From Villigracilis sp024434165 (GTDB lineage: Bacteria > Chloroflexota > Anaerolineae > Anaerolineales > Villigracilaceae), in the NCBI GenBank assembly GCA_030263665.1, contig SZPK01000027.1, forward strand, positions 13,175 through 77,174: 64,000 bases of DNA, read 5' to 3'. Every line of letters starts with the position of its first letter. Within the stretch, counting starts at the first letter, position 1. The position numbers and the translations under genes are program-made. This document shows positions 6,553 through 14,946 of this stretch, piece by piece. Under the pieces are notes generated by a model, which was not told the origin of the DNA, did not search any database, and saw nothing but the letters and a program-made list of their open reading frames with translations.

Positions 6553-8586
6553 TTAGTAAATGTCGTGCACCGTGTTGTACACGTTGAACTTGCCGGTGGG
6601 GGTGACCAAGTCCTTGATGCGGGTGATCTCTTCCAGCGTTTCATCGTTGTAGATGACGATCTCACCGGTCTTGCCGGGCTGGTCGGCGCTGCCCCAAATG
6701 CTGACCCAGACCTCGGTGCCGTCTTCGTTGTACTCAAAGTGAACGGCACGGCCGTAATCGGCGGCTTCCCAGCATTTGTAGGTTTTGGTCGGGTCTTCCT
6801 TGGCAATGACGCAGATGGTGCGCTGGAGTTTTTCGTCTGAGTTCAGCACGAAGTCAACCCAGATCCATTTGCTCTTCGGGTGCGTTTTGATGAAGAGGCT
6901 GCCCGCGCCGGGGAGTTCGATGTTGCGAACGACTTTCCACGCGCTGTCGGGGTGACCTTCGGGGTCGGTGCCGATGGCGATCATCGAGTTGGCGCTCAGG
7001 TGTGGTGTGCTCCACACGGGACCGAATTCGGGATCAATCCAGTTCGCGCCGCGTCCGGGATGCGGGACATCGGGCGTGTCCACCAGGGCAATCAACGCCT
7101 CGTTTTCGGCATCCACCACTGCGATCTTGTTGGATTTGTTCGCCGCCACGAGGAAGTAACGTTTGGTGGCATCCCAGCCGCCGTCATGCAGGTACAGGGC
7201 GGAGCTAATCATCTTGATGGTCGGGTTCATCGGGTCGGTGTAATTGACCAGCCACACCTGCCCGGTCTCCTTCACGTTAACGATCCATTCCGGCTCGAAT
7301 TCGGAGGCGACGATTGCCGCCACGCGCGGATCGCCGACATAGGTGTTGGTGTCCGCTGTGTAACCGCGCACGCTGACCACTTTGAAGGGTTCGAGAGTCT
7401 GACCGTCGAGAATGGTGAAGTGCGAGGGCCAGTAACAGCCGACGATGGCATATTTATCGGTGAAGTCACCCAGTTCGCCTTCGTATTTGCTCACTTCCAC
7501 CGAGCGGGCGTCGTAACAGGTTTGCACTTCGGCGACTTTGGCGGGGGTTTCCATCCACAGATCCACCAGGGCGAGTTTGCCGTCGCGTCCGATCACATAA
7601 ACGTACCGCCCCGTCGCGGAGAAACGCGAGATATGCACCGCGTAGCCGGTATCCACCTTGGCGACGACCTCGTAGGTATCGCCATCAATGATGGCGACCT
7701 GTCCCGCATCGCGCAGGGTGACGGAGAAGAAGTTCTCCCAATTGCGTGTGGTTTGCGGCTCGGTGGGACGGTCTTCCGGTTCCACGAACACTTTCCACGT
7801 GGCTTTCATTTGTTCGAGCGACATCTCCGGCGGAGCAGGCGGTTCGTTTTGCAGGTACTTCGCCATGATATCGGTCTGTTCCTGCGTGAAGAAGCCCTGC
7901 TTGCCCCAATCGGGCATGCCCTTGGGGGTGCCGTTGAAAATGATCGAAGAGAGTGCCAACGTTCCCTTTTGCAGGGTCAGGTCCGGGGTCAGGGCGGGAC
8001 CCGTGGCGCCGTTTCGCATGGTTCCATGGCAGCCCGCGCAGCGTTCAAAGAAGGTCTGCTTTGCCCAAGCGAAGTCTTCTTCGCTGAGGGAAATGTCCGC
8101 AGTGGAGGTATCCACGCTCACTTCGGCATCCGCCATGATGGACTCGCCGCCGGGCAGGGTGGAGAGGTAACCAACGATCATGTTGATTTCATCTTCTGTG
8201 AGCGTTTCCGTGAGGGTGGCGGGCATCAAACCAGGCTGGCACATGCCAGTGGGACAGTTTTGCGCGATGAACGCCTCCGGATCAACGACTGATTCGAAGA
8301 TGTATTCCTGGGCGGTTTTTGCCTTCCCCGTATAGGCGCTGTCCACCAAGTGGGTTTCCGCGACTGTGGAAATGCTGGAAAGGTCGGGACCGATCGTCCC
8401 AACCGCACCGGGGATTCCTGGCACGGCATGGCACGCGCCACAACCGCCCTTGGTGAAGGCATCCACCACTGCTTGCGGTTCCAGTGTAACCTGCTCCACT
8501 TCGAGCGGCTCTGCCGCAGGGGCACATGCCCACAATAGCATAATCAAGCCCCAAAATAACAGGGCTAAGCTAAACTTATTTCTCAT
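6553..8586 (-). CDS. Cytochrome cd1-type nitrite reductase-like lipoprotein with two cytochrome c domains
   Basis: 677 aa, exported. Start at 8586 has AAGAAAGG upstream and gives a lipoprotein signal ending LLWAC (Cys 21). Two c-type haem sites follow, CGACH (49-53) and CAGCH (about 182-186), then an eight-bladed d1 propeller. In the propeller the d1 ligand region VHISRFSATGRYVYVIGRDG (His about 316) and both active-site His segments, LHDGGWDATKRY (about 466) and PHPGRGANW (about 510), are retained. This fits nitrite reduction to NO rather than a d1-biosynthesis paralogue. Classic NirS has one c domain; the extra one is unusual. No haem d1 synthesis genes occur in the window. It is divergent from the regulator at 8820. 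Confidence 0.85.
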   Translation of the reverse strand: MRNKFSLALLFWGLIMLLWACAPAAEPLEVEQVTLEPQAVVDAFTKGGCGACHAVPGIPGAVGTIGPDLSSISTVAETHLVDSAYTGKAKTAQEYIFESVVDPEAFIAQNCPTGMCQPGLMPATLTETLTEDEINMIVGYLSTLPGGESIMADAEVSVDTSTADISLSEEDFAWAKQTFFERCAGCHGTMRNGATGPALTPDLTLQKGTLALSSIIFNGTPKGMPDWGKQGFFTQEQTDIMAKYLQNEPPAPPEMSLEQMKATWKVFVEPEDRPTEPQTTRNWENFFSVTLRDAGQVAIIDGDTYEVVAKVDTGYAVHISRFSATGRYVYVIGRDGKLALVDLWMETPAKVAEVQTCYDARSVEVSKYEGELGDFTDKYAIVGCYWPSHFTILDGQTLEPFKVVSVRGYTADTNTYVGDPRVAAIVASEFEPEWIVNVKETGQVWLVNYTDPMNPTIKMISSALYLHDGGWDATKRYFLVAANKSNKIAVVDAENEALIALVDTPDVPHPGRGANWIDPEFGPVWSTPHLSANSMIAIGTDPEGHPDSAWKVVRNIELPGAGSLFIKTHPKSKWIWVDFVLNSDEKLQRTICVIAKEDPTKTYKCWEAADYGRAVHFEYNEDGTEVWVSIWGSADQPGKTGEIVIYNDETLEEITRIKDLVTPTGKFNVYNTVHDIY

Positions 8587-8794
8587 AAAAAAACCTTTCT
8601 TGTGATGTTTCGCGCAAATATACAAAAGAAACGGGGTTATCTCCGTGATAAAAGTCACATGCAATTTTGAAAACTGGTGATGTGCAACATGTGCAAGTGG
8701 AATGAAACACGAACACATCCCCGTGCCGATTTCTCTCACTCCATGGGGCGGGTGGCAAACGTATTGCGAAACGGTTTGGAATATGCTACACTGA

Positions 8795-8804
8795 CAATTA
8801 AGTT
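8795..8804. promoter_or_regulatory. Candidate operator half-site upstream of the regulator
   Basis: CAATTAAGTT here is identical to the left arm of the perfect palindrome upstream of tupA at 9823-9844. The second arm is degenerate. Confidence 0.45.
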
Positions 8805-8819
8805 TTTCTTTATTCGATA

Positions 8820-9794
8820 ATGAAAACCGTCACCCCGGTCAACTCGTTCGATAAGATCAAACTGCTGGCGGATTCGCGCCGCATGGATATTTTGCGCCTG
8901 CTGATGGCTTCCCCCGCCACACTCACGCTTCTCGCGCGGACCTTGAAGCAGTCCCCCGCCTGGGTGCGTCACCACATCCTTGCGCTTGAGTCTGCCGGTC
9001 TGGTCGAGATGAGTGAAACGCGTCGAACCGGCAAGGTGACGGAAAAGTTCTACCACGCCAAAGGAGACGCCTTCCTTTTGCAGGAAATCATTCTGCCGAA
9101 GAGCAGGCACCCTTCGGTCATCTTCTCCGGCAGCCACGATCTTGCCCTCGAAGAAATCGCAGACCGCCTCGCCAAACACCTCAACCTGCTCAGCCTGCCC
9201 GTCGGCTCGCTGGATGGATTGGTGAACCTGCGGCAGGGATTGTGCCAGATCAGCGGCTCGCACCTCCTCGATGAAAACGGCGAATACAACACCCCCTTCG
9301 TTAAACATTTCTTCCCCGACCGCAAGGTGGAAATCGTCACTCTCGCACACCGCACGCAGGGTCTCATCCTGGCGGCGGGAAATAAAAAGGGGATAAAAAA
9401 ACTCGCGGACCTGGCGCGTTCCGAGGTCCGCTTTGTGAACCGCAACCCCGGCTCGGGCACGCGCCTCTGGCTGGATGCGGAACTCCGCAGGCAAAACATC
9501 CCCGCAGGGCACATCAATGGGTATGACAAATCGGTAAAGACCCACAGCGAAGCCGCCGCCCTGATCGAGACCGGCAAAGCGGATGCCTCGCTTGGTCTGC
9601 AAGCCGCCGCGCACCGGCACGGGTTGGATTTCATTCCGCTGTTCGAGGAACGCTACGACCTCGTCCTGCCGCGCGAGCAGGAGAAGATTCTCAACCCGCT
9701 GTTGGATTTCATCCAGAGCGCGGATTTCCGCGTCATGCTTGGGTCGCTGACCGGCTATAACGCCCGTCACAGCGGCGAACAGGTGGGCTTGTAG
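8820..9794 (+). CDS. One-component regulator: HTH plus PBP-like oxyanion-sensing domain
   Basis: 324 aa, cytoplasmic. Residues about 8-85 are an ArsR-like winged HTH (RRMDILRLLMASPATLTLLA, then SPAWVRHHILALESAGLVE). Residues about 100-320 are a periplasmic-binding-protein-like domain with SGSHLLDENGEYN, LAHRTQGLILAAGN and NRNPGSGTRLWLD, the signature of the PBP_like family found in molybdate/tungstate-responsive regulators. Directly upstream of tupABC, it probably senses tungstate or molybdate (inference). A half-site CAATTAAGTT at 8795-8804 lies between a TATGCT -10 candidate and the start, suggesting autoregulation. More often this sensor domain is joined to other HTH types. Confidence 0.8.
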   Translation: MKTVTPVNSFDKIKLLADSRRMDILRLLMASPATLTLLARTLKQSPAWVRHHILALESAGLVEMSETRRTGKVTEKFYHAKGDAFLLQEIILPKSRHPSVIFSGSHDLALEEIADRLAKHLNLLSLPVGSLDGLVNLRQGLCQISGSHLLDENGEYNTPFVKHFFPDRKVEIVTLAHRTQGLILAAGNKKGIKKLADLARSEVRFVNRNPGSGTRLWLDAELRRQNIPAGHINGYDKSVKTHSEAAALIETGKADASLGLQAAAHRHGLDFIPLFEERYDLVLPREQEKILNPLLDFIQSADFRVMLGSLTGYNARHSGEQVGL

Positions 9795-9822
9795 TTCCGC
9801 ATAATTTATTTTTTGTGTCTTT

Positions 9823-9844
9823 CAATTAAGTTAAAACTTAATTG
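9823..9844. promoter_or_regulatory. Palindromic operator candidate upstream of tupA
   Basis: Perfect inverted repeat CAATTAAGTT AA AACTTAATTG, 30 bp upstream of the tupA start. Shared half-site with the regulator's own leader. Confidence 0.6.
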
Positions 9845-9874
9845 AGATAAAAAATTCATTTTAAGAATAAACTC

Positions 9875-10762
9875 ATGAAGCAAATAAAACACAATCTCCC
9901 GTTATCGCTTCTGTTGCCAGCAGCCCTGGCGTTAGCCGCCTGCGGGTTGCCCGCCCCCACAGAGGCTGCTGTTGCCAAAGCGCCTGAGAGCCCAACCATC
10001 CTCCTAGCCACCACCACCTCCACGCAGGATTCCGGTTTGCTCGATGTGCTCGTCCCCATGTTCGAGGAACAGAGCGGCTATACGGTGCAGACCATCGCCG
10101 TCGGTTCGGGCGAAGCGATGAAGATGGGCGAAGAAGGCAATGCGGATGTCCTGCTCGTCCATGCGCCCGCCTCTGAGAAAGATTTCATGGCGGCTGGCAA
10201 CGGCACAGACCGCTTCCTCGTCATGCACAACGACTTCATCATCGTCGGTCCCGCCGCTGATCCGGCTGGCATCAAAGGCATGACCTCCGCGGCGGATGCG
10301 TTCAAAGCCATCTTTGAAGCAGGCGCTCCGTTTATCACCCGCGGCGACGACTCCGGCACGCATAAAAAGGAACTGGCGCTCTGGAAAGCCGCCGAACTCG
10401 ACCCTGCCGGTCAGGCATGGTACATTGAGACCGGTCAGGGTATGGGCGCTTCCATGACCGTCGCCTCGGAAAAGGAAGCCTGCATCCTCACCGACCGCGC
10501 CACCTATCTCGCCAACAAGGATAACTATCAACTCGAAATTTTGGTGGAAGGCGATACGAACTTGTTGAATGTGTATCACGTCATCACGGTCAACCCTGAA
10601 AAATGGCCCGATGTCAACTACGAAGGCGCGCTCGCCTTCGCCAACTTCATGATTGACCCCGAGACGCAGAAAGTCATCGGCAAATACGGCAAAGATAAAT
10701 TCGGTCAGCCGCTCTTCTTCCCCGATGCCGATAAGACCGACGCCGATCTCGGCTTGGATTAG
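9875..10762 (+). CDS. tupA: Tungstate ABC transporter, substrate-binding lipoprotein
   Basis: 295 aa, membrane-anchored. The signal ends LALAACG (lipobox Cys about 29). The mature part begins with ILLATTTSTQDSGLLD, the near-diagnostic N-terminal motif of TupA-type tungstate binders, followed by VGSGEAMKMGEEGNADVLLV and RGDDSGTHKKEL. It captures tungstate for TupBC. First gene of tupABC; the next cistron is separated by a hairpin with T-run (10775-10799). The pairing with an oxyanion-sensing regulator supports the assignment. Molybdate cannot be excluded from sequence alone. Confidence 0.92.
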   Translation: MKQIKHNLPLSLLLPAALALAACGLPAPTEAAVAKAPESPTILLATTTSTQDSGLLDVLVPMFEEQSGYTVQTIAVGSGEAMKMGEEGNADVLLVHAPASEKDFMAAGNGTDRFLVMHNDFIIVGPAADPAGIKGMTSAADAFKAIFEAGAPFITRGDDSGTHKKELALWKAAELDPAGQAWYIETGQGMGASMTVASEKEACILTDRATYLANKDNYQLEILVEGDTNLLNVYHVITVNPEKWPDVNYEGALAFANFMIDPETQKVIGKYGKDKFGQPLFFPDADKTDADLGLD

Positions 10763-10774
10763 AACCATTTTGCC

Positions 10775-10799
10775 GGGGCGGGGTCATCCCGCCCCTTTT
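10775..10799 (+). terminator. Intercistronic hairpin between tupA and tupB
   Basis: GGGGCGGG (10775-10782), 5-base loop, CCCGCCCC (10788-10795), then TTTT. It ends four bases before the tupB ATG and may partly terminate transcription after tupA. Confidence 0.65.
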
Positions 10800-10802
10800 C
10801 AC

Positions 10803-11450
10803 ATGACGCTGGAAATCTTCCAAATCACCGTCCTTTCCCTGCAAATCTCAGCCCTGGCAACCGGCTTGAGTTTGGTCATTGGGCTGCCGTTCGGCACACT
10901 GCTTGCACTGGGCAGGTTCCCCGGGCGCTCGTTCTTATTGAGCGTCGTCAACACCGGCATGGGACTGCCGCCCGTCGTTGTCGGCTTGTTCGTGGCGATG
11001 ATGCTGTGGCGTTCCGGTCCGTTGGGGGATTTGCGGCTGATCTACACCCCCGCCGCCATCGTCATTGCGCAGGTGGTGATTTCCTTCCCCGTGGTCACCG
11101 GTCTCACCGCCGCCGCGCTTCAAGCCCTGGACCCGAGACTGCGCCTGCAACTCTACGGCTTGGGAGCAACCCGAATGCAGATGATTTGGATGCTGTGGCG
11201 CGAGGCGCGCCTGCCCCTGCTGGCGGCGTTGATGGCGGGCTTCGGCTCGGTCATCTCAGAGGTGGGCGCATCCATGATGGTGGGAGGCAACATCCGCCAC
11301 CAGACGCGCGTGCTGACGACCGCCATCGTCCTCGAAACCAGCAAGGGGCAATTCGATAACGCCATTGGGCTTGCCATCCTGCTGCTTGCCATCACCTTCC
11401 TTGTCAACTGGGCGCTGACGTGGATTCAGCAAAGGGGCGCGCGCAAATGA
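10803..11450 (+). CDS. tupB: Tungstate ABC transporter permease
   Basis: 215 aa inner-membrane permease with about five hydrophobic segments. The EAA-type loop is seen in LYGLGATRMQMIWMLWREAR, followed by GFGSVISEVGASMMVGGNI, typical of TupB/WtpB proteins. The start MTLEIFQITVLSLQIS at 10803 is preferred over an in-frame ATG 50 codons earlier that lies inside tupA. No good ribosome-binding site is visible because the intercistronic hairpin occupies that space, so translation may depend on that structure (inference). Confidence 0.9.
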   Translation: MTLEIFQITVLSLQISALATGLSLVIGLPFGTLLALGRFPGRSFLLSVVNTGMGLPPVVVGLFVAMMLWRSGPLGDLRLIYTPAAIVIAQVVISFPVVTGLTAAALQALDPRLRLQLYGLGATRMQMIWMLWREARLPLLAALMAGFGSVISEVGASMMVGGNIRHQTRVLTTAIVLETSKGQFDNAIGLAILLLAITFLVNWALTWIQQRGARK

Positions 11451-12181
11451 AGCCGCTGGTCGAGATCCGCGACCTGCTGGTGAGACGCGGCGAACACCCC
11501 GCTTTACTGCTTGAGCGTCTGACGATCCAACACGGCGAGGTGCTGGCGGTCGTCGGACCGAACGGCGCGGGCAAAAGCACCCTGCTGTTGACGCTGGCTC
11601 GTCTGCTCAAGCCTGAGCGTGGAGAAATTCAATTCAACGGTCAACAGGCGCGGGCGGAGTCGGATGCGGTCTATCGCCGCCGCATCGCGCTCGTGATGCA
11701 GGATCCGCTTTTGTTCGATATGTCCGTCTTCGACAACGTCGCAGCCGGTTTGAGGTTTCGGGGAATGTCAAAAAATGAAGTGCAGAGCAAAGTCCCGCTC
11801 TGGCTGGAAAGGCTGGGCGTGGGGCATCTTGCAAAGCGCAAGGCAGACCAACTCTCCGGCGGGGAGGCGCAGCGCGTCAGCCTGGCGCGGGCGCTGGCGC
11901 TCGAACCGCAGCTGCTCCTGCTCGATGAACCGTTCTCCGCGCTCGACCCGCCTACCCGCAGCAGCCTGCTCGAAGACCTGGGTGCGCTGCTGAAGGAGAC
12001 CGGCACCACCACCGTTTTTGTGACGCACGACCTGCCCGAAGCCGCGCAACTCGCGGGGCGCATCGCGGTCATCATCGGCAGTCGTCTGCATCAGATTGGC
12101 AAACCGGAAGAGGTCTTCGCTTCCCCCGCCGATAATGATGTGGCGCGGTTCGTGAATTATAGGAGGGGTGGACGGCGGTAA
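11447..12181 (+). CDS. tupC: Tungstate ABC transporter ATPase
   Basis: 244 aa. Nucleotide-binding subunit with Walker A GPNGAGKST, signature LSGGEAQRVSLARAL, Walker B LLLLDEPFSALD and switch His in VTHDLPEAAQ. The ATG at 11447 overlaps the TGA of tupB in an ATGA junction, with AAAGGGG upstream, so the two are translationally coupled. An in-frame ATG at 11420 is rejected. Energises TupB. Confidence 0.92.
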   Translation: MKPLVEIRDLLVRRGEHPALLLERLTIQHGEVLAVVGPNGAGKSTLLLTLARLLKPERGEIQFNGQQARAESDAVYRRRIALVMQDPLLFDMSVFDNVAAGLRFRGMSKNEVQSKVPLWLERLGVGHLAKRKADQLSGGEAQRVSLARALALEPQLLLLDEPFSALDPPTRSSLLEDLGALLKETGTTTVFVTHDLPEAAQLAGRIAVIIGSRLHQIGKPEEVFASPADNDVARFVNYRRGGRR

Positions 12182-12334
12182 ATGATATGGAGCGGGATGC
12201 CTCCGCTTCACAAGCCGCCGCGACCAGGCACTCTCCCAATTTAACGGCATACACCGCGTTCGCACGCGGTGCAGCCAATAGACCAACTCAGAGGGAGGAG
12301 AGAGAGTTTGGAGGAGCAACTTGCGGTTGCTCGA
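12182..12334. other. Intergenic tail of tupC with small palindromes
   Basis: Holds a GGAG-headed palindrome (12189-12207, GGAGCGGGATGCCTCCGCT) resembling the RAYT-type REPs, ACCGCG..CGCGGT at about 12252-12269, and GAGCAACTTGCGGTTGCTC near 12312. No gene is seen. Confidence 0.4.
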
Positions 12335-12553
12335 TTACACCATATCCATGTCAGGGTTCGTGCCGCACAGGGCGCAAGCCGGCTTATCCGTCAGGTTACA
12401 TTCGAGCGAATGGGAACAGCGGCGCGCAGTCACTCGTGGAGGCTGGTCCGGCAGATGCTCGGCAGGATAAACCACCTCGGTTTCGATGGCGATTTCCTGC
12501 CCCAGAAGTTCGCAGTATTTCACTTTCTCAACCTGCCAAACTTTCTTCGTCAT
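12335..12553 (-). CDS. Small Cys-rich protein
   Basis: 72 aa, no signal peptide. Five Cys are spread as C (near residue 13, KYCELLGQ), CSHSLEC and CALC, compatible with a small zinc or redox site. GGGAGG stands seven bases before ATG 12553, a strong RBS. A longer frame upstream runs through the terminator at 12614-12642. I do not recognise the family. It converges with tupC and is separated from the sugar dehydrogenase by that terminator. Confidence 0.65.
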   Translation of the reverse strand: MTKKVWQVEKVKYCELLGQEIAIETEVVYPAEHLPDQPPRVTARRCSHSLECNLTDKPACALCGTNPDMDMV

Positions 12554-12613
12554 GTCTGCCTCCCGCCGCAATCCAGCGGCACTTTCTGACTCTGACGCTC
12601 CAAAGTGTACGGG

Positions 12614-12642
12614 AAAAACGCCTGCCACACCAGTGACAGGCG
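12614..12642 (-). terminator. Terminator of the sugar dehydrogenase operon
   Basis: Minus strand CGCCTGTCAC, 6-base loop, GGCAGGCG then TTTTT. Confidence 0.75.
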
Positions 12643-12688
12643 TCATAAACCCGCATGACGAACCGCCTATTTAGGATGTGATAAGTCT

Positions 12689-13918
12689 TTATTTTCTTGC
12701 AAAGATGTAAAGACTTCCGTTATCGCTGGCAAGATAGACTTCCCCGGCTTCATCCTCGCCGAAGGATGTGATCGTCCCCCCCGCTTCAAACAGGACCCGG
12801 GACTGCCACTGACCATTTGAGCGAATCAACCCCCAAATGATCCCCGAACAATAATCGCCATAGAGATAAACTCCGTTCCACTCCGGCATCGAGCCGCGAT
12901 AGACGTACCCGCCCGTGACCGAACACCCAAACTCGTGGCTGTATTCCGCTACAGGCAAGGTCAGGCTTGGGTCGGGATCGCCGTCGTACCCGCGCGAGCC
13001 TTCCATGATGCTCCAGCCGAAATTGACGCCGCCCGGCGAGCCGGCTGGCAGGAGGTCAATTTCTTCCAGGGCGTTCTGCCCCACGTCGCCGATCCACAGG
13101 TCGCCGGTGGCTCTGTCGAACGAGATGCGCCAGGGGTTGCGCAAGCCATACGCCCAGACTTCATTGCCGAAAGGGTTATCGGCTGGAATGGCATACGGGT
13201 CGCCGTTGTTTACGTCAATCCGCAGAATCTTGCCGAGCAGGGAGCGGGTGTTCTGACCGTTCTTGAAGGGGTCCCCCGCCGCGCCGCCGTCGCCCAAGCC
13301 GAGGTAAAGATAGCCGTCCGGTCCAAAGACCACTGCCCCGCCGTTGTGATTTGGGAAAGGCTGGTCAACGATCAACAAGACCTTTTCGCTGTTCGGGTCG
13401 GCGGTATCCCCGTTCGCCTGGAAACGCGAGATGCGCGTGTGTCCGCCGCTGCCGGTGTAATTGACGTAGAAAAAGCCGTTCCGTTCGAAATCGGGATGAA
13501 ACGCCAGACCCAGCAGCCCCATTTCATTGCTCGTATCGTTCACGCGGTCGTCAATGTTGAGGAAGGGCTGCGGGAGGAGCGTACCGTCCTTGAAGATGCG
13601 AATCGCGCCGTATTTCTCGATGACGAACAGCCTGCCCGAGCCGTCGCGCGCGGACTGTATGTCCACGGGGCGGGTGAGTCCGCTGGCGATGAGCCGCCAT
13701 TCGTAATCATCGGGGTTGGGGAACTGACTCGCGCCAACGGTGGGAGTCGCTGTCGGCGGCGGGGTGGCGGTATCCGGCGGAGGCGGGGATTCGGTCCGGG
13801 TCGCCGGAACAGCCGTCGGCGGAGAAGGAAGCGCAGCCGTCGGTGTGATCGTGTCCGAAAATCCCCCGCAGGCGAGAAGCGCCGGCAGGGTCAGAAAAAT
13901 CAAAACCCGTTTCATCAT
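12689..13918 (-). CDS. PQQ-dependent sugar dehydrogenase-type six-bladed propeller (glucose/sorbosone dehydrogenase family), lipoprotein
   Basis: 409 aa, exported. Signal ends LPALLAC; a Thr/Pro stalk (about 25-65) links it to the propeller. Family motifs are VFVIEKYGAIRIF-like strand 1, GLLGLAFHPDF, PFPNHNGGAVVFGPDG with the catalytic-region His, GDGGAAGDP, and GLRNPWRISFD. Oxidises sugars in the soluble glucose dehydrogenase (YliI/Asd) family; substrate unknown. The start overlaps the end of the DUF1232 gene by 4 bp, so the two form an operon. Confidence 0.88.
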   Translation of the reverse strand: MMKRVLIFLTLPALLACGGFSDTITPTAALPSPPTAVPATRTESPPPPDTATPPPTATPTVGASQFPNPDDYEWRLIASGLTRPVDIQSARDGSGRLFVIEKYGAIRIFKDGTLLPQPFLNIDDRVNDTSNEMGLLGLAFHPDFERNGFFYVNYTGSGGHTRISRFQANGDTADPNSEKVLLIVDQPFPNHNGGAVVFGPDGYLYLGLGDGGAAGDPFKNGQNTRSLLGKILRIDVNNGDPYAIPADNPFGNEVWAYGLRNPWRISFDRATGDLWIGDVGQNALEEIDLLPAGSPGGVNFGWSIMEGSRGYDGDPDPSLTLPVAEYSHEFGCSVTGGYVYRGSMPEWNGVYLYGDYCSGIIWGLIRSNGQWQSRVLFEAGGTITSFGEDEAGEVYLASDNGSLYIFARK

Positions 13919-14274
13919 TCCTTGACTTCGGTGGTCTCGCCATCTATCACGTCGTCCTGCGAACCGCCCGGTTTGGTGTTGGCAGCCAGCGCCTTCATGT
14001 GCTCGGCAACCACCTCCGGCGGGCAGAGTTCGGTGAAAACATAGGAGCCCAGCCAGAGCAGAGCGGCGTCGTCCACCGCGCCGATGATGGGGAGCGACAC
14101 CGCGTCAATGGGCGAGATCAAGTACACGAGCGTGCCGATTGGAATCAGTTTGGCAAAGATATTTACGCGAGGATCGCCCATCAGCCGGAGGATGAGTTTG
14201 AGCTGGTTGAGGATGTTTCGCACCACGCCGCCCTGCTGGGTGACGATGATCTCGGATGGTTTTTTCTCGGTCAT
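13915..14274 (-). CDS. DUF1232 (YkvA-like) small membrane protein
   Basis: 119 aa. The core FAKLIPIGTLVYLISPIDAV...GAVDDAALLW is the DUF1232 signature (Y-x-x-SPxD, DD). ATG 14274 follows AAGGAGATACTT, a perfect RBS; the frame extends further upstream but without one. Function unknown. It overlaps the downstream sugar dehydrogenase by 4 bp. Confidence 0.85.
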   Translation of the reverse strand: MTEKKPSEIIVTQQGGVVRNILNQLKLILRLMGDPRVNIFAKLIPIGTLVYLISPIDAVSLPIIGAVDDAALLWLGSYVFTELCPPEVVAEHMKALAANTKPGGSQDDVIDGETTEVKE

Positions 14275-14501
14275 AAGTATCTCCTTCGATTTGGTCTGTT
14301 CATTATATTCGGAATTGCCTGTGGAATAATTTCTCGCATCGAAAATTAAGGGAGGGGATTCACACATCCATATACGAAACCGGAGTAAACAGGGTGCATT
14401 TGCGCGCAGCGATGAATGTCACCCCTCAAATCCGACAATCGTTTGCAACTTCCGGCGGCGTTCCGCATCCAATCAACGACATCAAATTGGAGGATCTACT
14501 C

Positions 14502-14894
14502 ATGGAAATGATCATTGACTTCCCCGGCGGCTTGAAGGTGGACGCGCATTTTCGAGGGCACACGTTCAAGACCGACCAGCCGCCCGCCGATACCGCGCCG
14601 ATGCCGTTCGAACTGTTCCTGGCTTCCATAGGCACCTGCGCCGGAATCTATGTGCTGGGCTTCTGCCGCCAGCGCAGTCTGCCCACGGAGGGCATCCGCA
14701 TCGTTCAGCGCAACCACCCGAATCCGGCAACCGGGTTGATGGACCTGATCGAACTCGAAATCCAGGTCCCGCCCACCTTCCCCGAACAATATCACGCCGC
14801 GCTCGTGCGCTCCGCCGAGTTGTGCAAGGTGAAAAAGACGCTGGAAAACCCGCCCGCCTTCGATGTGAAGACGAAAGTGGTGGAAACCGCTTGA
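14502..14894 (+). CDS. OsmC-like peroxiredoxin-family protein
   Basis: 130 aa, cytoplasmic. OsmC-family proteins reduce organic hydroperoxides with two Cys. The conserved pair is present: Cys in LASIGTCAGIYV and Cys in RSAELCKVKKTLENPP. ATG 14502 has TTGGAGG upstream; a longer frame starting at 14394 lacks one. Monocistronic, closed by the terminator at 14897-14932. Confidence 0.85.
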   Translation: MEMIIDFPGGLKVDAHFRGHTFKTDQPPADTAPMPFELFLASIGTCAGIYVLGFCRQRSLPTEGIRIVQRNHPNPATGLMDLIELEIQVPPTFPEQYHAALVRSAELCKVKKTLENPPAFDVKTKVVETA

Positions 14895-14896
14895 GC

Positions 14897-14932
14897 AAAC
14901 GACGGTCATCTTGAAGATGACCGTCGTTTTTT
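14897..14932 (+). terminator. Terminator after osmC-like gene
   Basis: AAACGACGGTCATC, 5-base loop, GATGACCGTCGTTTTTT: perfect stem with T-run. Confidence 0.9.
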
Positions 14933-14946
14933 AGTACAATGACGTC

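Noticed and set aside
6880..8292. A 470-codon plus-strand frame opposite the cd1 gene
   Set aside because: Antisense shadow; the minus strand encodes haem motifs and the d1 propeller.
6553..8586. cd1 protein assigned to NirN or NirF (haem d1 maturation)
   Set aside because: Both NirS active-site His regions (LHDGG and PHPGRG) are present, and it has two c-type haem sites; NirF lacks c-type haem.
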